From: Longimicrobium sp.
Lineage (GTDB): Bacteria; Gemmatimonadota; Gemmatimonadetes; Longimicrobiales; Longimicrobiaceae
Direction: 5' to 3'
DNA length: 64,000 nucleotides
NCBI GenBank assembly: GCA_036377595.1
Contig: DASUYB010000105.1
Span: 124,001-188,000, forward strand
The translations under genes and the position numbers were made by a program. Positions 8,184 through 16,684 of this stretch are shown one piece after another; position 1 is the stretch's first letter; each line of letters opens with the position of its first letter. The notes under the pieces are model-generated. The model was not told where the DNA came from. It saw nothing but the letters and a program-made list of their open reading frames with translations, and searched no databases.

Positions 8184-10414
8184 GCGCGCCGAGGACAGTC
8201 GAGGAGAGCCTGCTCCAACCCGCCGAGCGGCTTCTCAACCGCATCACGTCCGGAGCGGGCGCCGAAACTAACCAGGCTCGCATCTCAATCCTTGAGGCCG
8301 CAGCCAGCCGCCTCGGCAGCTTCAACCTCTCGGGCTACCGGAGCATCGCTGGCGCGCAGCGACCCCTCTCCACCTCCGCATCGCTTGCGGCTGCGGACCA
8401 GCTCGTCACGAGTCTCCTCCGTCTGCCTTTCCATCCCTCCCTAGCGCTGACGGCACTCGCCCGGCCTGTACTCGGGACGTTAGATCGAAGAAAGACCGGA
8501 GCATACTACACCGATTACCGGCTCGCCCAGTATCTCGCCAGCCTCGTCGCGAGGCGAGAAGACCTCACCGTAATTGATCCCGCGTCCGGGACCGGCATCC
8601 TCCTAGTGGCCGTCGCGCTGCGGCTCTGCGGCAGCAACAGCGGCGCTCGATCCACCTTCGTGCGGAGGTGCGTGCACGCAGCGGATCTTTCCGAGGAAGC
8701 ACTCCAGGGAGTCGCGCTGGCGCTCGCGTCCCTTACGTCGGACCTCGGCGCGGTCGAGGAGATGCTCCCGCGGCTGAAACGGACCGACAGCCTGCTGGAT
8801 GGCCCAGCCGCATGGGCCAGGGAAGCTCCTGAGGGGTTCGGGCTGGTGATCGGCAACCCACCTTGGGAAAAGCTCAAGGTTACGCGCCACGAATTCGACG
8901 CGGCGAACGGCGCGGCGGTTCACTATGGGGCGGACCGGTTTTCAGACGCCGATGCCTCTCCCGCGCTCGCGGAGGAGAAGGAAAGGTTGGTGGCCTATCG
9001 CGACCAGGTTGCCGCCGGTCTCACGATGCAGGGCTCTGGCGAATCCGACCTCTACAAGGCCTTCCTGGAGCTCTCGCTGCAGCTCGCGGCACCAGGCGGG
9101 GAAGTCGCGCTTCTGCTCCCGGCCGGCCTTATCCGGTCACAGGGCACCGGGGAACTGAGGAAGTCGCTCTTGCGTTCGGCGTTGCACCTCGGCCTGACCA
9201 TCTTCGAAAACCGGGCGAGGTTCTTCTCGATCGATACGCGCTTCAAGTTCCTCGCAGTCCACGCGGTGAAGAGTCAGGACAGGCCGGGGCGTTCACTCAC
9301 CCTGACGCACGCGTCTGCGACCGACGGCGAAATTCGCGCAGCTCCGGCGATCCGCATCAGCCGCCCCGCGCTCGCCGTCGTCAGGCCCGACCTTTCCGTT
9401 CCTGAGCTCCGAAGCCGCGCCGAGTGGCGGATGTTCCGCCGGATGGCACGCAACGGCAGACCGTTCGGCGCGGACGACGCCATATGGAAACCGAAGATCG
9501 TACGGGAAGTAGACATGACGCGCGACCGCGCGCTCTTCGCCCGTACGCTGGCCGACGGCCGCTTTCCACTGGTGGAAGGACGCATGGTCCACCAGCACCG
9601 GTTCGGTGCGAAGGCGTACGTCTCCGGTACAGGTCGAAGGGCGATCTGGTCTCCCCTGCCGCCAGGCACCGGCACAGTCGCACCTCAGTTCTGGATCGAC
9701 CCGGGAAAACTGCGGAAGGCAGTTCGACTGCGGTGTGAGCAACCTCGAGTTGGCTTCTGTGACGTTACAGGGCAGACAAACGAACGGTCGATCCTCGCCG
9801 CCCGAATTCCTGCGCGAGTCGTGTGCGGGAACAAGGTCCCGACGATCACGTTCGACAATCCCCGGCTTTCCGCTTCCGAGCGCAATGCGCTCGGCTACCT
9901 CTGGCTGGCGACTGCCAACAGCATAGCGTTGGACTGGTTCGCGCGGCGTGTGATCACGACGTCAGTCAACTACTTCCTCCTACTGGCGCTGCCATTCCCG
10001 GATTACGATCTCGACAGCCTCGCCGCTCAGCGGCTGGTCTCGCTGGCTCGTCAGCTCGAACGGGCAGACCAGCAGCTCGGGCAGCCGGATCCATGGGCCT
10101 TGGCCGAGCTGCGCGCCGAGATCGACGTGCACGTGCTCACGGCTTATCGGCTCGGAGTTCACCACCTGCGTCTGATGCTGGATGATTTCCCACTCCTAGA
10201 CCGTGCGCAGCCACCACTCGAAGGCGAGTCGCGGTCCACCGTGACTCGCGATCTGGTGATGGCGAGGGCTGCGGAGCTCGCCGGCAGTGATCCCGGCGAG
10301 CACGGACGACGCGCCGCTCTGGCGAGGGCGCGCGGCGCAATCCCATACTTCCCCTCCGAGTTTGGCGTATTCGACCCCATTCCAGATGAGGAGGACGAGG
10401 TCAATTATGGCTGA
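8180..10414 (+). CDS. TaqI-like N6-adenine DNA methyltransferase
   Basis: 744 residues. Motif I is IDPASGTGIL (D133 onward) and motif IV is GNPPW with N226-W229, the gamma-class arrangement of TaqI and Eco57I-type enzymes. About 450 residues follow the catalytic domain; these should contain the target-recognition region, and stretches such as SILAARIPARVVCGNKVPT resemble the TaqI-like C-terminal specificity domain. I see no PD-(D/E)xK motif, so it is probably a methylase only and not a fused type IIG enzyme. It is coupled to the D12 methylase by GTGA and overlaps the next gene by 8 bases. Two methylases in one operon suggests an asymmetric or two-strand target. Confidence 0.85.
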   Translation: MSAPRTVEESLLQPAERLLNRITSGAGAETNQARISILEAAASRLGSFNLSGYRSIAGAQRPLSTSASLAAADQLVTSLLRLPFHPSLALTALARPVLGTLDRRKTGAYYTDYRLAQYLASLVARREDLTVIDPASGTGILLVAVALRLCGSNSGARSTFVRRCVHAADLSEEALQGVALALASLTSDLGAVEEMLPRLKRTDSLLDGPAAWAREAPEGFGLVIGNPPWEKLKVTRHEFDAANGAAVHYGADRFSDADASPALAEEKERLVAYRDQVAAGLTMQGSGESDLYKAFLELSLQLAAPGGEVALLLPAGLIRSQGTGELRKSLLRSALHLGLTIFENRARFFSIDTRFKFLAVHAVKSQDRPGRSLTLTHASATDGEIRAAPAIRISRPALAVVRPDLSVPELRSRAEWRMFRRMARNGRPFGADDAIWKPKIVREVDMTRDRALFARTLADGRFPLVEGRMVHQHRFGAKAYVSGTGRRAIWSPLPPGTGTVAPQFWIDPGKLRKAVRLRCEQPRVGFCDVTGQTNERSILAARIPARVVCGNKVPTITFDNPRLSASERNALGYLWLATANSIALDWFARRVITTSVNYFLLLALPFPDYDLDSLAAQRLVSLARQLERADQQLGQPDPWALAELRAEIDVHVLTAYRLGVHHLRLMLDDFPLLDRAQPPLEGESRSTVTRDLVMARAAELAGSDPGEHGRRAALARARGAIPYFPSEFGVFDPIPDEEDEVNYG

Positions 10415-11003
10415 AGCCGCGACGCAGGATGACAGGCCGCAGCGCATCTACTTCCGTGTGTTCACCGAGGCGGACGAGAAAAAGCGACGTGCGGAATCCA
10501 ACAGATCGCCGACGGGTGGTGGAGCGCGTGATATCCGCATGAACCACGAGCATTTCGGCCCGATCATGGAGAAGATGCTGCCGAATCGGCTGCGGGTGAT
10601 GCGCAAGCGTGAGGGTGCCCGGACGCAGATCGAAATCTATGCAGGGCCTCTTCACTACCCGGTCAAGCCCGATGAGCCGGAAGGAGAGGAAAGAACGATG
10701 CAGATTGAATACGAACCTCCAACTACGGCACGGGGCTCGGAAGGACGTATCCCGCGGATTCCCAATATCCCGTCCCTAGAAAACCTCCCGGAGGGCGACG
10801 TCGGCCTGATCTTTCTGCTCCTGATCCAGAACGCCCGGGGTGAACTCCGCGCACACTATGTGACCGAGAGTTCGCTTCGAACCGAGGGCTGGCACCCGGA
10901 GGTCGTGCAGACGATCCTGAACTGCGTGACGTCAACACGCCGCAACCGCATCGCACAGGGCTACATCGACTTTACGATTGGCCGGAAGTACTGCCATGCC
11001 TGA
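10407..11003 (+). CDS. Unknown component of the restriction operon
   Basis: 198 residues, not recognised. ATG at 10407 with a strong AGGAGGACGAGG just before it. The N-terminus is charged (TEADEKKRRAESN), the middle reads as beta-rich (TQIEIYAGPLHYPV), and the end has a compact segment VGLIFLLLIQNARGELRAHY. No helix-turn-helix, nuclease or ATPase motif is visible. It overlaps the methylase by 8 bases and the McrB-like gene by 8 bases, so it is made together with them. Its place matches the extra small subunit seen in multi-gene LlaI-type systems, but the sequence alone does not show the role. Confidence 0.75.
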   Translation: MAEAATQDDRPQRIYFRVFTEADEKKRRAESNRSPTGGGARDIRMNHEHFGPIMEKMLPNRLRVMRKREGARTQIEIYAGPLHYPVKPDEPEGEERTMQIEYEPPTTARGSEGRIPRIPNIPSLENLPEGDVGLIFLLLIQNARGELRAHYVTESSLRTEGWHPEVVQTILNCVTSTRRNRIAQGYIDFTIGRKYCHA

Positions 11004-12162
11004 TGTGCCGGCGCTCTCACAGCAGGCCCGGGAAGTTCTGCGCCTACTCAAAGACCAGCACAACGTGTTGATATCCGGCGCACCCGGGACGGGAAAAACG
11101 CGGCTGCTGGCCGAGGTCTCCCGTGCGTTCGAGTCGCCTCCCCAAGCGGCCGCAGTGCCGCCCTACCGTCGAACTGGCGTCCTGCTGCCAGCCGCGGCGC
11201 TTCCAGGAGAGGACTGGCTTCCGAGCCCGGACCGCACGCGAAGGGTCTTTCCTACCGTTTTCGACCAGAAAACCAAATACCGCGACTTCGTGCGTGGGCT
11301 TGTTCCCTCCGTCGCAGCTGCCGGGGAGGAGGCGGGCGTGCGGTTCCGCGTCTCCAGCGGCACGCTCTACCGGGCGAGTGAGCACGCGCGGAGCGGCACC
11401 GGTGCATCTCTGGTTACAATCGATGAGATCAACCGCGGGCCTGCGGTACAGGTGTTCGGCGACACCATTGTCGCCATCGAGTCGGACAAGCGTCTTGGGT
11501 CGGACGGCGAGAGGTTGTTCAGCACCCAGCAATTTGAGGTCATGGGAGACGACGGCGAAGCCAAGCTGTACGAACTCCCCCACCACCTCTACTTGCTGGG
11601 AGCCATGAACCAGGCTGACACGTCGGTCGAACCGCTCGACGTGGCGTTCCAGCGGCGTTGGGCACCGTACCACCTGGTTCCCGACCCGGTGGTACTGCTT
11701 AAACACTTCGGGCTCGATGCGTCAGCCGAACCAGAGACCGTTGGCGGTAGCACGGGAGACAATGGCCTCCCAGAGGGCCCCGTGTCCGCGGCAGACGTGT
11801 ATAGGGCGGCGACGCGTGCATGGCTCCAGGTCAACCGGCGCATCGCACTTGGCCGTGGTCGTGACTTCCAGCTCGGCCACGGTGTGTTCATGGCACCCGC
11901 GCCTCCACCCCCAGACGCTGCTCCCGGCGCAGCCCTCGACTACGTAAGCCGCGGATGGGCGAAGGTCCGAGCCCACGTGGACGAGGTGTTCTTCGGCGAC
12001 ACGCGCGCGATCGCGGCCGCTCTCAACGTGCAGGACAATCCCGAGCACCCGTACAAACTGACGTCCGAGGCTTTCGCCGGCGAGCGCATGCTCCAGCTCC
12101 AAGAAGCGCCCTTGACCGGTACCGACCTGTATCGACTGCTCCGGGCGGTAGGCGCGCGGTGA
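10996..12162 (+). CDS. McrB-like AAA+ GTPase of a restriction system
   Basis: 388 residues. Walker A GAPGTGKT at 28-35, Walker B TIDEINRG with D143-E144, and the McrB-family signature MNQADTSVEPLDVAFQRRW from residue 204. In McrBC-type systems this subunit forms a ring that hydrolyses GTP and moves on DNA, driving the McrC nuclease. It is shorter than E. coli McrB (459 residues) and lacks a separate N-terminal DNA-binding domain; the motor begins almost at residue 1. Recognition may therefore come from another subunit. The start overlaps the previous gene and the stop overlaps the McrC-like GTG. Confidence 0.88.
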   Translation: MPDVPALSQQAREVLRLLKDQHNVLISGAPGTGKTRLLAEVSRAFESPPQAAAVPPYRRTGVLLPAAALPGEDWLPSPDRTRRVFPTVFDQKTKYRDFVRGLVPSVAAAGEEAGVRFRVSSGTLYRASEHARSGTGASLVTIDEINRGPAVQVFGDTIVAIESDKRLGSDGERLFSTQQFEVMGDDGEAKLYELPHHLYLLGAMNQADTSVEPLDVAFQRRWAPYHLVPDPVVLLKHFGLDASAEPETVGGSTGDNGLPEGPVSAADVYRAATRAWLQVNRRIALGRGRDFQLGHGVFMAPAPPPPDAAPGAALDYVSRGWAKVRAHVDEVFFGDTRAIAAALNVQDNPEHPYKLTSEAFAGERMLQLQEAPLTGTDLYRLLRAVGAR

Positions 12163-13442
12163 ACGGGTCCGGCCTGCCGCTGAGGCTCGCCTGCACAGAG
12201 GGCGTTCCAGAGCACGGCTTCATCGGAGCTGCCGTGCGGCTCGGCGCCATGTCTGCCGCGGAGGTGCGGGAGTCGATCAGGTCGACGTCCGATCGCCTCC
12301 GCGGTCTGCTCAGGATCAAGAACGCGCTCTCCGTTACCGGTGAAACGCTGCTTGTCCGCGACTGCGCCGGTCTGATCCGGATCGCGCCAGGGCTCGAACT
12401 CGAGGTCGCTCCGAAGTTCCTCGGCGCCAACGAGCCATCATGGCGAGAGGACTTCTTTCTCATTGCATCCGTCGTTCGCACGGGAGCGATCCTTCCGCGC
12501 GAACGGCTCCGCGCCGAATCGGCCGACCGGGGCGACCTGGCGAGTCTCGTCGGGCGAGCGATGGTGACGATGTACGAGGATAACCACCGCCGGCCGTTAC
12601 GCACCTATCATCGCAAGACGTGGCACGAGTTCGCTGCCGACGGGGAACCGGATCCTGAAGACCTGATCCTGCCGGACCCCGATGGGTTCCGGCAGGAGGG
12701 CATCTTTCTCGATCGGGAGAACCGCTACAATGCAACGATCCGCGACGCTGCGCGGAGGTTGCTCCCCGAAATCCGGAACCCGGCCACACGCGTTCAGCTC
12801 ACGCGCGTGGTGGAGGCACTCTCTCCTCAAGGGGCGCCGCGGAACTCTCCTCGTCCGCGTGTGGTCCCGTCACGACACCGTCGTTGGCAGCAGATCTACG
12901 ACATTTCCCTCCAGGTTCTGGAGGGGCTCGGACTTGGCTTACGCCCGGATTTGCTTCACTCCCCTGGCTACGTTCTCAGAACCTGGTTCGCCTGGGAGGA
13001 GCTCCTCAGTCGGGCGTTGCAGTTAGGCTTGGGTGAACATCATGTGAAGGCGAAGGTCTCCTACCCGCTCGGCGTGCGGAGCGGCAAGCGCATCGTGGTC
13101 ACGCCCGACGTAAGCTACCGACGCGACGCGACGGTGCTGATCGATGCCAAGTACAGAGCACGACGCAAGGACGCTCGTACGCGAATCGCACGGGCAGATG
13201 CTTACGAGGTGCTGGCATTCATGCAGGCCGCAGGCGCGAAACGCACTGTTCTGTTATACCCACGCGTTGCACGTGCGGAAGTAACCAATGACCCTCCTGG
13301 GAGCTGTCGGCGGTTCGAGAAAATCCAGGTTGGAGAAGCGCAAATCCTCGGTTTGGAGGTCGAGTGCCGCGGGATCGCGGCGTCGGGGTTTCATATGTTC
13401 GCGGAAACACTCACACAGTCGGTCGAGCCGTTCCTCGGTTAG
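12159..13442 (+). CDS. McrC-like PD-(D/E)xK nuclease
   Basis: 427 residues from the GTG at 12159, which overlaps the McrB-like stop as GTGA; the open frame upstream (from 11955) runs inside the ATPase gene and is ignored. The N-terminal part follows McrC proteins (LVRDCAGLIRIAPGLELEVAPK, wing-like beta region). The C-terminal nuclease motif is clear: TPDVSYRRDATV with D317, then LIDAKYRA with D329 and K331. It should cut DNA when activated by the McrB-like ring. A second copy of its C-terminal nuclease region sits at 32142-32582. Confidence 0.9.
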   Translation: MNGSGLPLRLACTEGVPEHGFIGAAVRLGAMSAAEVRESIRSTSDRLRGLLRIKNALSVTGETLLVRDCAGLIRIAPGLELEVAPKFLGANEPSWREDFFLIASVVRTGAILPRERLRAESADRGDLASLVGRAMVTMYEDNHRRPLRTYHRKTWHEFAADGEPDPEDLILPDPDGFRQEGIFLDRENRYNATIRDAARRLLPEIRNPATRVQLTRVVEALSPQGAPRNSPRPRVVPSRHRRWQQIYDISLQVLEGLGLGLRPDLLHSPGYVLRTWFAWEELLSRALQLGLGEHHVKAKVSYPLGVRSGKRIVVTPDVSYRRDATVLIDAKYRARRKDARTRIARADAYEVLAFMQAAGAKRTVLLYPRVARAEVTNDPPGSCRRFEKIQVGEAQILGLEVECRGIAASGFHMFAETLTQSVEPFLG

Positions 13443-13453
13443 CAGAGCGAACC

Positions 13454-14269
13454 ATGGACCCCGACAACTTGGCCGACCTGATCGCGAGAGACGCGGGACT
13501 GGGAATTCCCGAACTGGAACCGAGGGACTACGCAGTCCTGCTCCTCCCGGACCTTGACTATGACGCGCAGCTCGTCGCCATTCGGGAGCTGCTCGCCGGG
13601 CAAGCTGAGACGGAGAAGGTGCTCGCCCGCCGACTTCGCAACCTCGAAGAGGATGCGCGCAGCCACGTAGGGCTGCATAGCCATCAGGCGCTCGACGAGT
13701 GGATGGAACGAGTCCACGCGTCGGTATATCAAGATGCTGCCCACAGCATGGCCGCTGTGGGAATGCTCGCGCCGTTCGCGGAATCGCTCTTCTACCAAGT
13801 GTTCATACGACTCGGCAAGATGTGGAGCGAGTCGGCCGTACCTCTGCCGCTGCACCCACGATTTCACCCAGTCGGGGAAAAGACGTGGGATTGCCACTTC
13901 GTGCCGTACAACAACGGGAAATGGGGCAAGGACTTGCCCGTCGGGATCAGGCAACTGGCTGACGCGACGGGACTTACATCCGTTCTACCGCGGGATCTCT
14001 GGCTTCGGCTGGCGGCGCTCTTTGGCTACCGCAACAAGATGTTCCACAACGGCTTCGAGTGGCCATCAGAGCAGCGCCGCAAGTTCGCGGAGCGCGCCTC
14101 GAAAGAGTGGCCGCCTGAGTGGTTCAGATGGGCCACGAGTGGAGGAGAGCCGTGGATCGCGTATATGGAAGAGAGCTTCGTCAGGGATACGCTCAAGAGC
14201 CTCGAGGGTGTGCTCGAAGGGCTTGGCAGGTTTGCCATGGACCTGCACGTGCGACTTGCCGCCCCATGA
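13454..14269 (+). CDS. HEPN-like protein closing the restriction operon
   Basis: 271 residues, starting 11 bases after the nuclease stop. Near residue 193 it reads LFGYRNKMFHNGFEW, an R-x4-H motif (R193, H198) in a helical setting, the hallmark of HEPN ribonucleases. A coiled stretch (residues 50-75) precedes. HEPN proteins often act as RNA-cutting toxins within defence systems; here one could be a back-up when restriction fails. The assignment rests on the motif and context only. Its first 50-60 codons recur, frameshifted, at 31942 and 41308, so this gene has moved or multiplied with the element. Confidence 0.65.
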   Translation: MDPDNLADLIARDAGLGIPELEPRDYAVLLLPDLDYDAQLVAIRELLAGQAETEKVLARRLRNLEEDARSHVGLHSHQALDEWMERVHASVYQDAAHSMAAVGMLAPFAESLFYQVFIRLGKMWSESAVPLPLHPRFHPVGEKTWDCHFVPYNNGKWGKDLPVGIRQLADATGLTSVLPRDLWLRLAALFGYRNKMFHNGFEWPSEQRRKFAERASKEWPPEWFRWATSGGEPWIAYMEESFVRDTLKSLEGVLEGLGRFAMDLHVRLAAP

Positions 14270-14294
14270 CGTGGCGAAGCACGACGTCTACTAA

Positions 14295-14564
14295 CTGCGT
14301 CATGAGCTTGGGCGCGCGACGCGCGTGCTCATCACAGCGGAAGAGGGTACCGATCTTCCGTTCGACCAGCAGATGATTCCGTGTTTCTTCTGGAGGGAGG
14401 CCGACGGCGACGCGGAGCGGCAGGAGAGGCTAGTCGAATTCTGGGCGAAATACGTCGACCCAATTGGTTCGCTGATCGCGGGAGAGAAGATATCGGGCGA
14501 CTACATCTCGCCCGACATCGAGGTTTCTCGTCTCGTCCCGCCGGCATACAACGCGTCCTGGTGA
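14295..14564 (+). pseudogene. C-terminal remnant of a TIR/deoxyribosyltransferase-like domain (tentative)
   Basis: About 89 codons open after a TAA at 14292, with no proper start; the GTG at 14325 has no ribosome site. The text HELGRATRVLITAEEGTDLPFD resembles the last beta-alpha unit of TIR or nucleoside-deoxyribosyltransferase-like effector domains (ELGxA...KPVILI...D.PFD). It follows the HEPN gene by 25 bases. I read it as the 3' end of a lost effector gene; the family match is uncertain. Confidence 0.35.
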
Positions 14565-14920
14565 CCGATACGCCGCGCGATTGCCGCAGCGATCTCGGTC
14601 GGCGCCACCTCTGAGAGATCGAATCCGGCGTTCGCCAAGCCGTGTAGAATGCTCGAGACCAACCGCCCACGGTCGATCGATCGCCCGTGGCGCATCCGCG
14701 AACGCATCCGCCCGCCTTCCACGTACTCGAATGCGCGTTGATCAAGCCGGATGCTCGTGCGGGCACCAGATCCGGAACGCCTCGGTTCAGCCGGTGTTTC
14801 CTCGAGATCAGGCCAGATCCTGTCGTTCAAACCGCCCTCCTCTCTGGACGTCGTTCCGAGCGGTTCGGGAACAAGCTGTTCTTCCGCTTCAGGCGAACTG
14901 CCGCCCTCTCGAGTAGTCAT
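14501..14920 (-). CDS. Small basic protein, possibly ribbon-helix-helix DNA-binding
   Basis: 139 residues, not recognised with certainty. The N-terminal 50 residues are acidic and disordered-looking. The rest (TSIRLDQRAFEYVEGGRM ... SIDRGRLVSSILHGL) has the beta-strand plus two-helix rhythm of plasmid-type ribbon-helix-helix proteins. No good ribosome site precedes the ATG. It overlaps the 3' end of the relic on the other strand. It may be a regulator, an antitoxin or a chance frame. Confidence 0.4.
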   Translation of the reverse strand: MTTREGGSSPEAEEQLVPEPLGTTSREEGGLNDRIWPDLEETPAEPRRSGSGARTSIRLDQRAFEYVEGGRMRSRMRHGRSIDRGRLVSSILHGLANAGFDLSEVAPTEIAAAIARRIGHQDALYAGGTRRETSMSGEM

Positions 14921-15090
14921 TTCGGAATCAGTTGCCGTGCAGGCGGGGACCGGCTATCCAGCCGATGAACAGCAGCACAGAGTAGTGGCGCAAAGCGCGT
15001 CCTCCAGCAAGAATTACCTATGCGCTCGCACGGATCCCGAGTTCGCGCGGCGAGCACGCCCGGAGGGAAGTAAACGTCCGACTCAGAGCA

Positions 15091-15124
15091 AGCGACTCGT
15101 GCGCGAGAACGCGCACGAGTCGCT
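15091..15124. terminator. Strong hairpin, probable terminator
   Basis: A perfect 14-bp stem (AGCGACTCGTGCGC against its complement at 15111-15124) with a GAGAAC loop. It lies about 70 bases past the stop of the leftward PPC gene. No long T-run follows. The remaining bases of 14921-15192 hold nothing else I recognise. Confidence 0.6.
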
Positions 15125-15192
15125 GGTCACCACAGAAGATCTTCGACCGGGATCCTGGCACGGGGTTTCACAAAGAGCAGGCCCAACCGTGA

Positions 15193-16026
15193 TTACCTCA
15201 CCCGGAGCGTGTAGCTCCCCGTTTCCCGCTGTGCGCCGGACGCCACTCCGACGCGGATAACGTAGGTGCCGGGGGCGAGTTGGGTAGCGATGCGGCCGGG
15301 CTCGCCGGCGGCCATGGCGTCGGCGACCGGCTCGCCGGTGCGTGTGAACAGCGCAAGTGTACCGGTCACACCCGGAGACTCGAGGGAAAGGGCGACGCCA
15401 CGGCGAGAGGAGACGTTCAGCAGGTAGTAGTCGTGGCGCCGCAGATCGTAGCGCATCATCGTCGGCAGGAGGCAATCCTCCACGCTCCACTCGCCGGCGA
15501 CAACGCCTGATGTCGGGAGCGGCTCCAGCTTTGGACACCCCTCGAACCCGGCCGCGTCCGTGGAGCTCCGGAGCGTGTACCTCCCGAATGCACGTCCTCC
15601 ACCGCTCGACTCGGTGCGGTTCTCCACCTCCAACCTGTATGTGCCGGGCTGCACCTGCGTCGCGAGGGTCGCAAAAGAGTTCACGAACTCGTCCGCCTTC
15701 ACCTCCACTCCGTCATCGGTCAGTAGGCGCAGGTGGACCTGCATCCCGGGCGCCTCGACCACTGCCTGGATATCTCTCCGGACGTCCGTGCGGAAGCGCC
15801 AGAAGTCCGTGGGCTGGCGCATGCCGGCGTTCAGCGTGAAGCAGTCGGAGACCGTGAACTCCCCCGCGGCCGCGGTACCCGGCACGTAGTCCGCCACTTG
15901 GCCGCAGCCAATAGCTTGGCGCGCGGGGGATGCCTGCGGATCCGTGAGTTGGTCGGTCTGCTGCGCGCGAGCGGAGGTGGTGGTGACCACGAGAAGGGCG
16001 GCGTGGGCGACGAGCAAACTACGCAT
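15193..16026 (-). CDS. Exported protein with two PPC (prepeptidase C-terminal) type repeats
   Basis: 277 residues. A signal peptide (MRSLLVAHAALLVVTTTSARAQ) is followed by two beta-rich repeats of about 115 residues, each ending in a line such as LATQVQPGTYRLEVENR or IATQLAPGTYVIRVGVAS and then GRYTLR / GSYTLRVR. This is the PPC domain pattern. Each repeat carries a cysteine pair (GCGQV...SDCF; GCPKL...EDCL). There is no peptidase domain, so it is a free-standing periplasmic or secreted protein. It is divergent from the Xre gene at 16147, with which it may share a control region. Confidence 0.75.
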   Translation of the reverse strand: MRSLLVAHAALLVVTTTSARAQQTDQLTDPQASPARQAIGCGQVADYVPGTAAAGEFTVSDCFTLNAGMRQPTDFWRFRTDVRRDIQAVVEAPGMQVHLRLLTDDGVEVKADEFVNSFATLATQVQPGTYRLEVENRTESSGGGRAFGRYTLRSSTDAAGFEGCPKLEPLPTSGVVAGEWSVEDCLLPTMMRYDLRRHDYYLLNVSSRRGVALSLESPGVTGTLALFTRTGEPVADAMAAGEPGRIATQLAPGTYVIRVGVASGAQRETGSYTLRVR

Positions 16027-16091
16027 GTGCTACAACCTCTGGGGATGGCGGTGAAGCAGTCATAAGCGCGCTTTCAGGCTCAGGTACTCCA

Positions 16092-16107
16092 AAATGTAGC
16101 GTATACC
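16092..16107. promoter_or_regulatory. Motif upstream of the Xre gene (copy 1 of 2)
   Basis: AAATGTAGCGTATACC, in the gap between the divergent PPC and Xre genes. The first nine bases and the following TATAC are repeated at 16437-16452, on the far side of the 83-codon regulator. Likely operator or promoter element of the regulator. Confidence 0.45.
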
Positions 16108-16146
16108 TTATGGTGCCGGGCGCGCCGAACCCGGTAGCGTGGGCCC

Positions 16147-16398
16147 ATGGCTCACGATCCTGGCGTTCCCGTCGGTCCCGCTCTTCGCAGGTTCAGAAAG
16201 GAACGAGGTCTTACGATCGAGCAGACCGCGTCGCGTGCGAAGCTGCACGCGGTCTACTACGGGGACGTCGAGCGCGGAAAGGAGAACCCGACCGTCAAGG
16301 TGATCGACCGAGTCCTCACCGTGCTTCGACACAGCTGGAGCGAGTTCGGCGCAGCGGTCGATGAACTGAAATCCGAGCCGCTGCAGGATCTCGATTAG
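16147..16398 (+). CDS. Small Xre-family transcriptional regulator
   Basis: 83 residues, essentially one helix-turn-helix domain: GPALRRFRKERGLTIEQTAS, then the recognition region KLHAVYYGDVERGKENPTVK and VIDRVLTVL. Such one-domain Xre proteins commonly repress their own and a neighbouring promoter. It is divergent from the PPC gene (16026) and flanked on both sides by the same AAATGTAGC-TATAC motif. The ATG at 16147 has no strong ribosome site. Confidence 0.75.
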   Translation: MAHDPGVPVGPALRRFRKERGLTIEQTASRAKLHAVYYGDVERGKENPTVKVIDRVLTVLRHSWSEFGAAVDELKSEPLQDLD

Positions 16399-16436
16399 GC
16401 CGCGCCAAGCCCATGCCTAGGCCGTTCTCAGTCGTC

Positions 16437-16452
16437 AAATGTAGCCTATACA
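16437..16452. promoter_or_regulatory. Motif downstream of the Xre gene (copy 2 of 2) with leftward promoter
   Basis: AAATGTAGCCTATACA repeats copy 1 at 16092. On the minus strand just upstream lies TTGACG, then 17 bases, then TACTAT, a good sigma-70 promoter pointing left so that the motif falls at its start point. That promoter would make an antisense transcript across the Xre gene. The gap 16453-16684 has nothing else. Confidence 0.4.
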
Positions 16453-16684
16453 CGATATAGTACCGCCGTCATCTCCCTCCGTCAACGCGCGACCATCCCC
16501 ACATGTTCTTCTTCACCAAAGGCGAGGTACGGCGGACGGAGAGCGATCCGGCTTCGTTCTCGCGGTCGTGGCGTTGGCGCTCTCCGGGGCGGGCGGTGAG
16601 GACGTACTCGGGCCGCGAGTCCATCACATTGTTTGACCTTCGGCCCACGGGCGCACGCGCTCCAGCCGGATCCCGCGCTGCTCG

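Noticed and set aside
11955-12158. 68-residue N-terminal extension of the McrC-like protein
   Set aside because: It overlaps the McrB-like C-terminus in another frame and has no similarity to McrC; the GTG at 12159 couples to the preceding stop.
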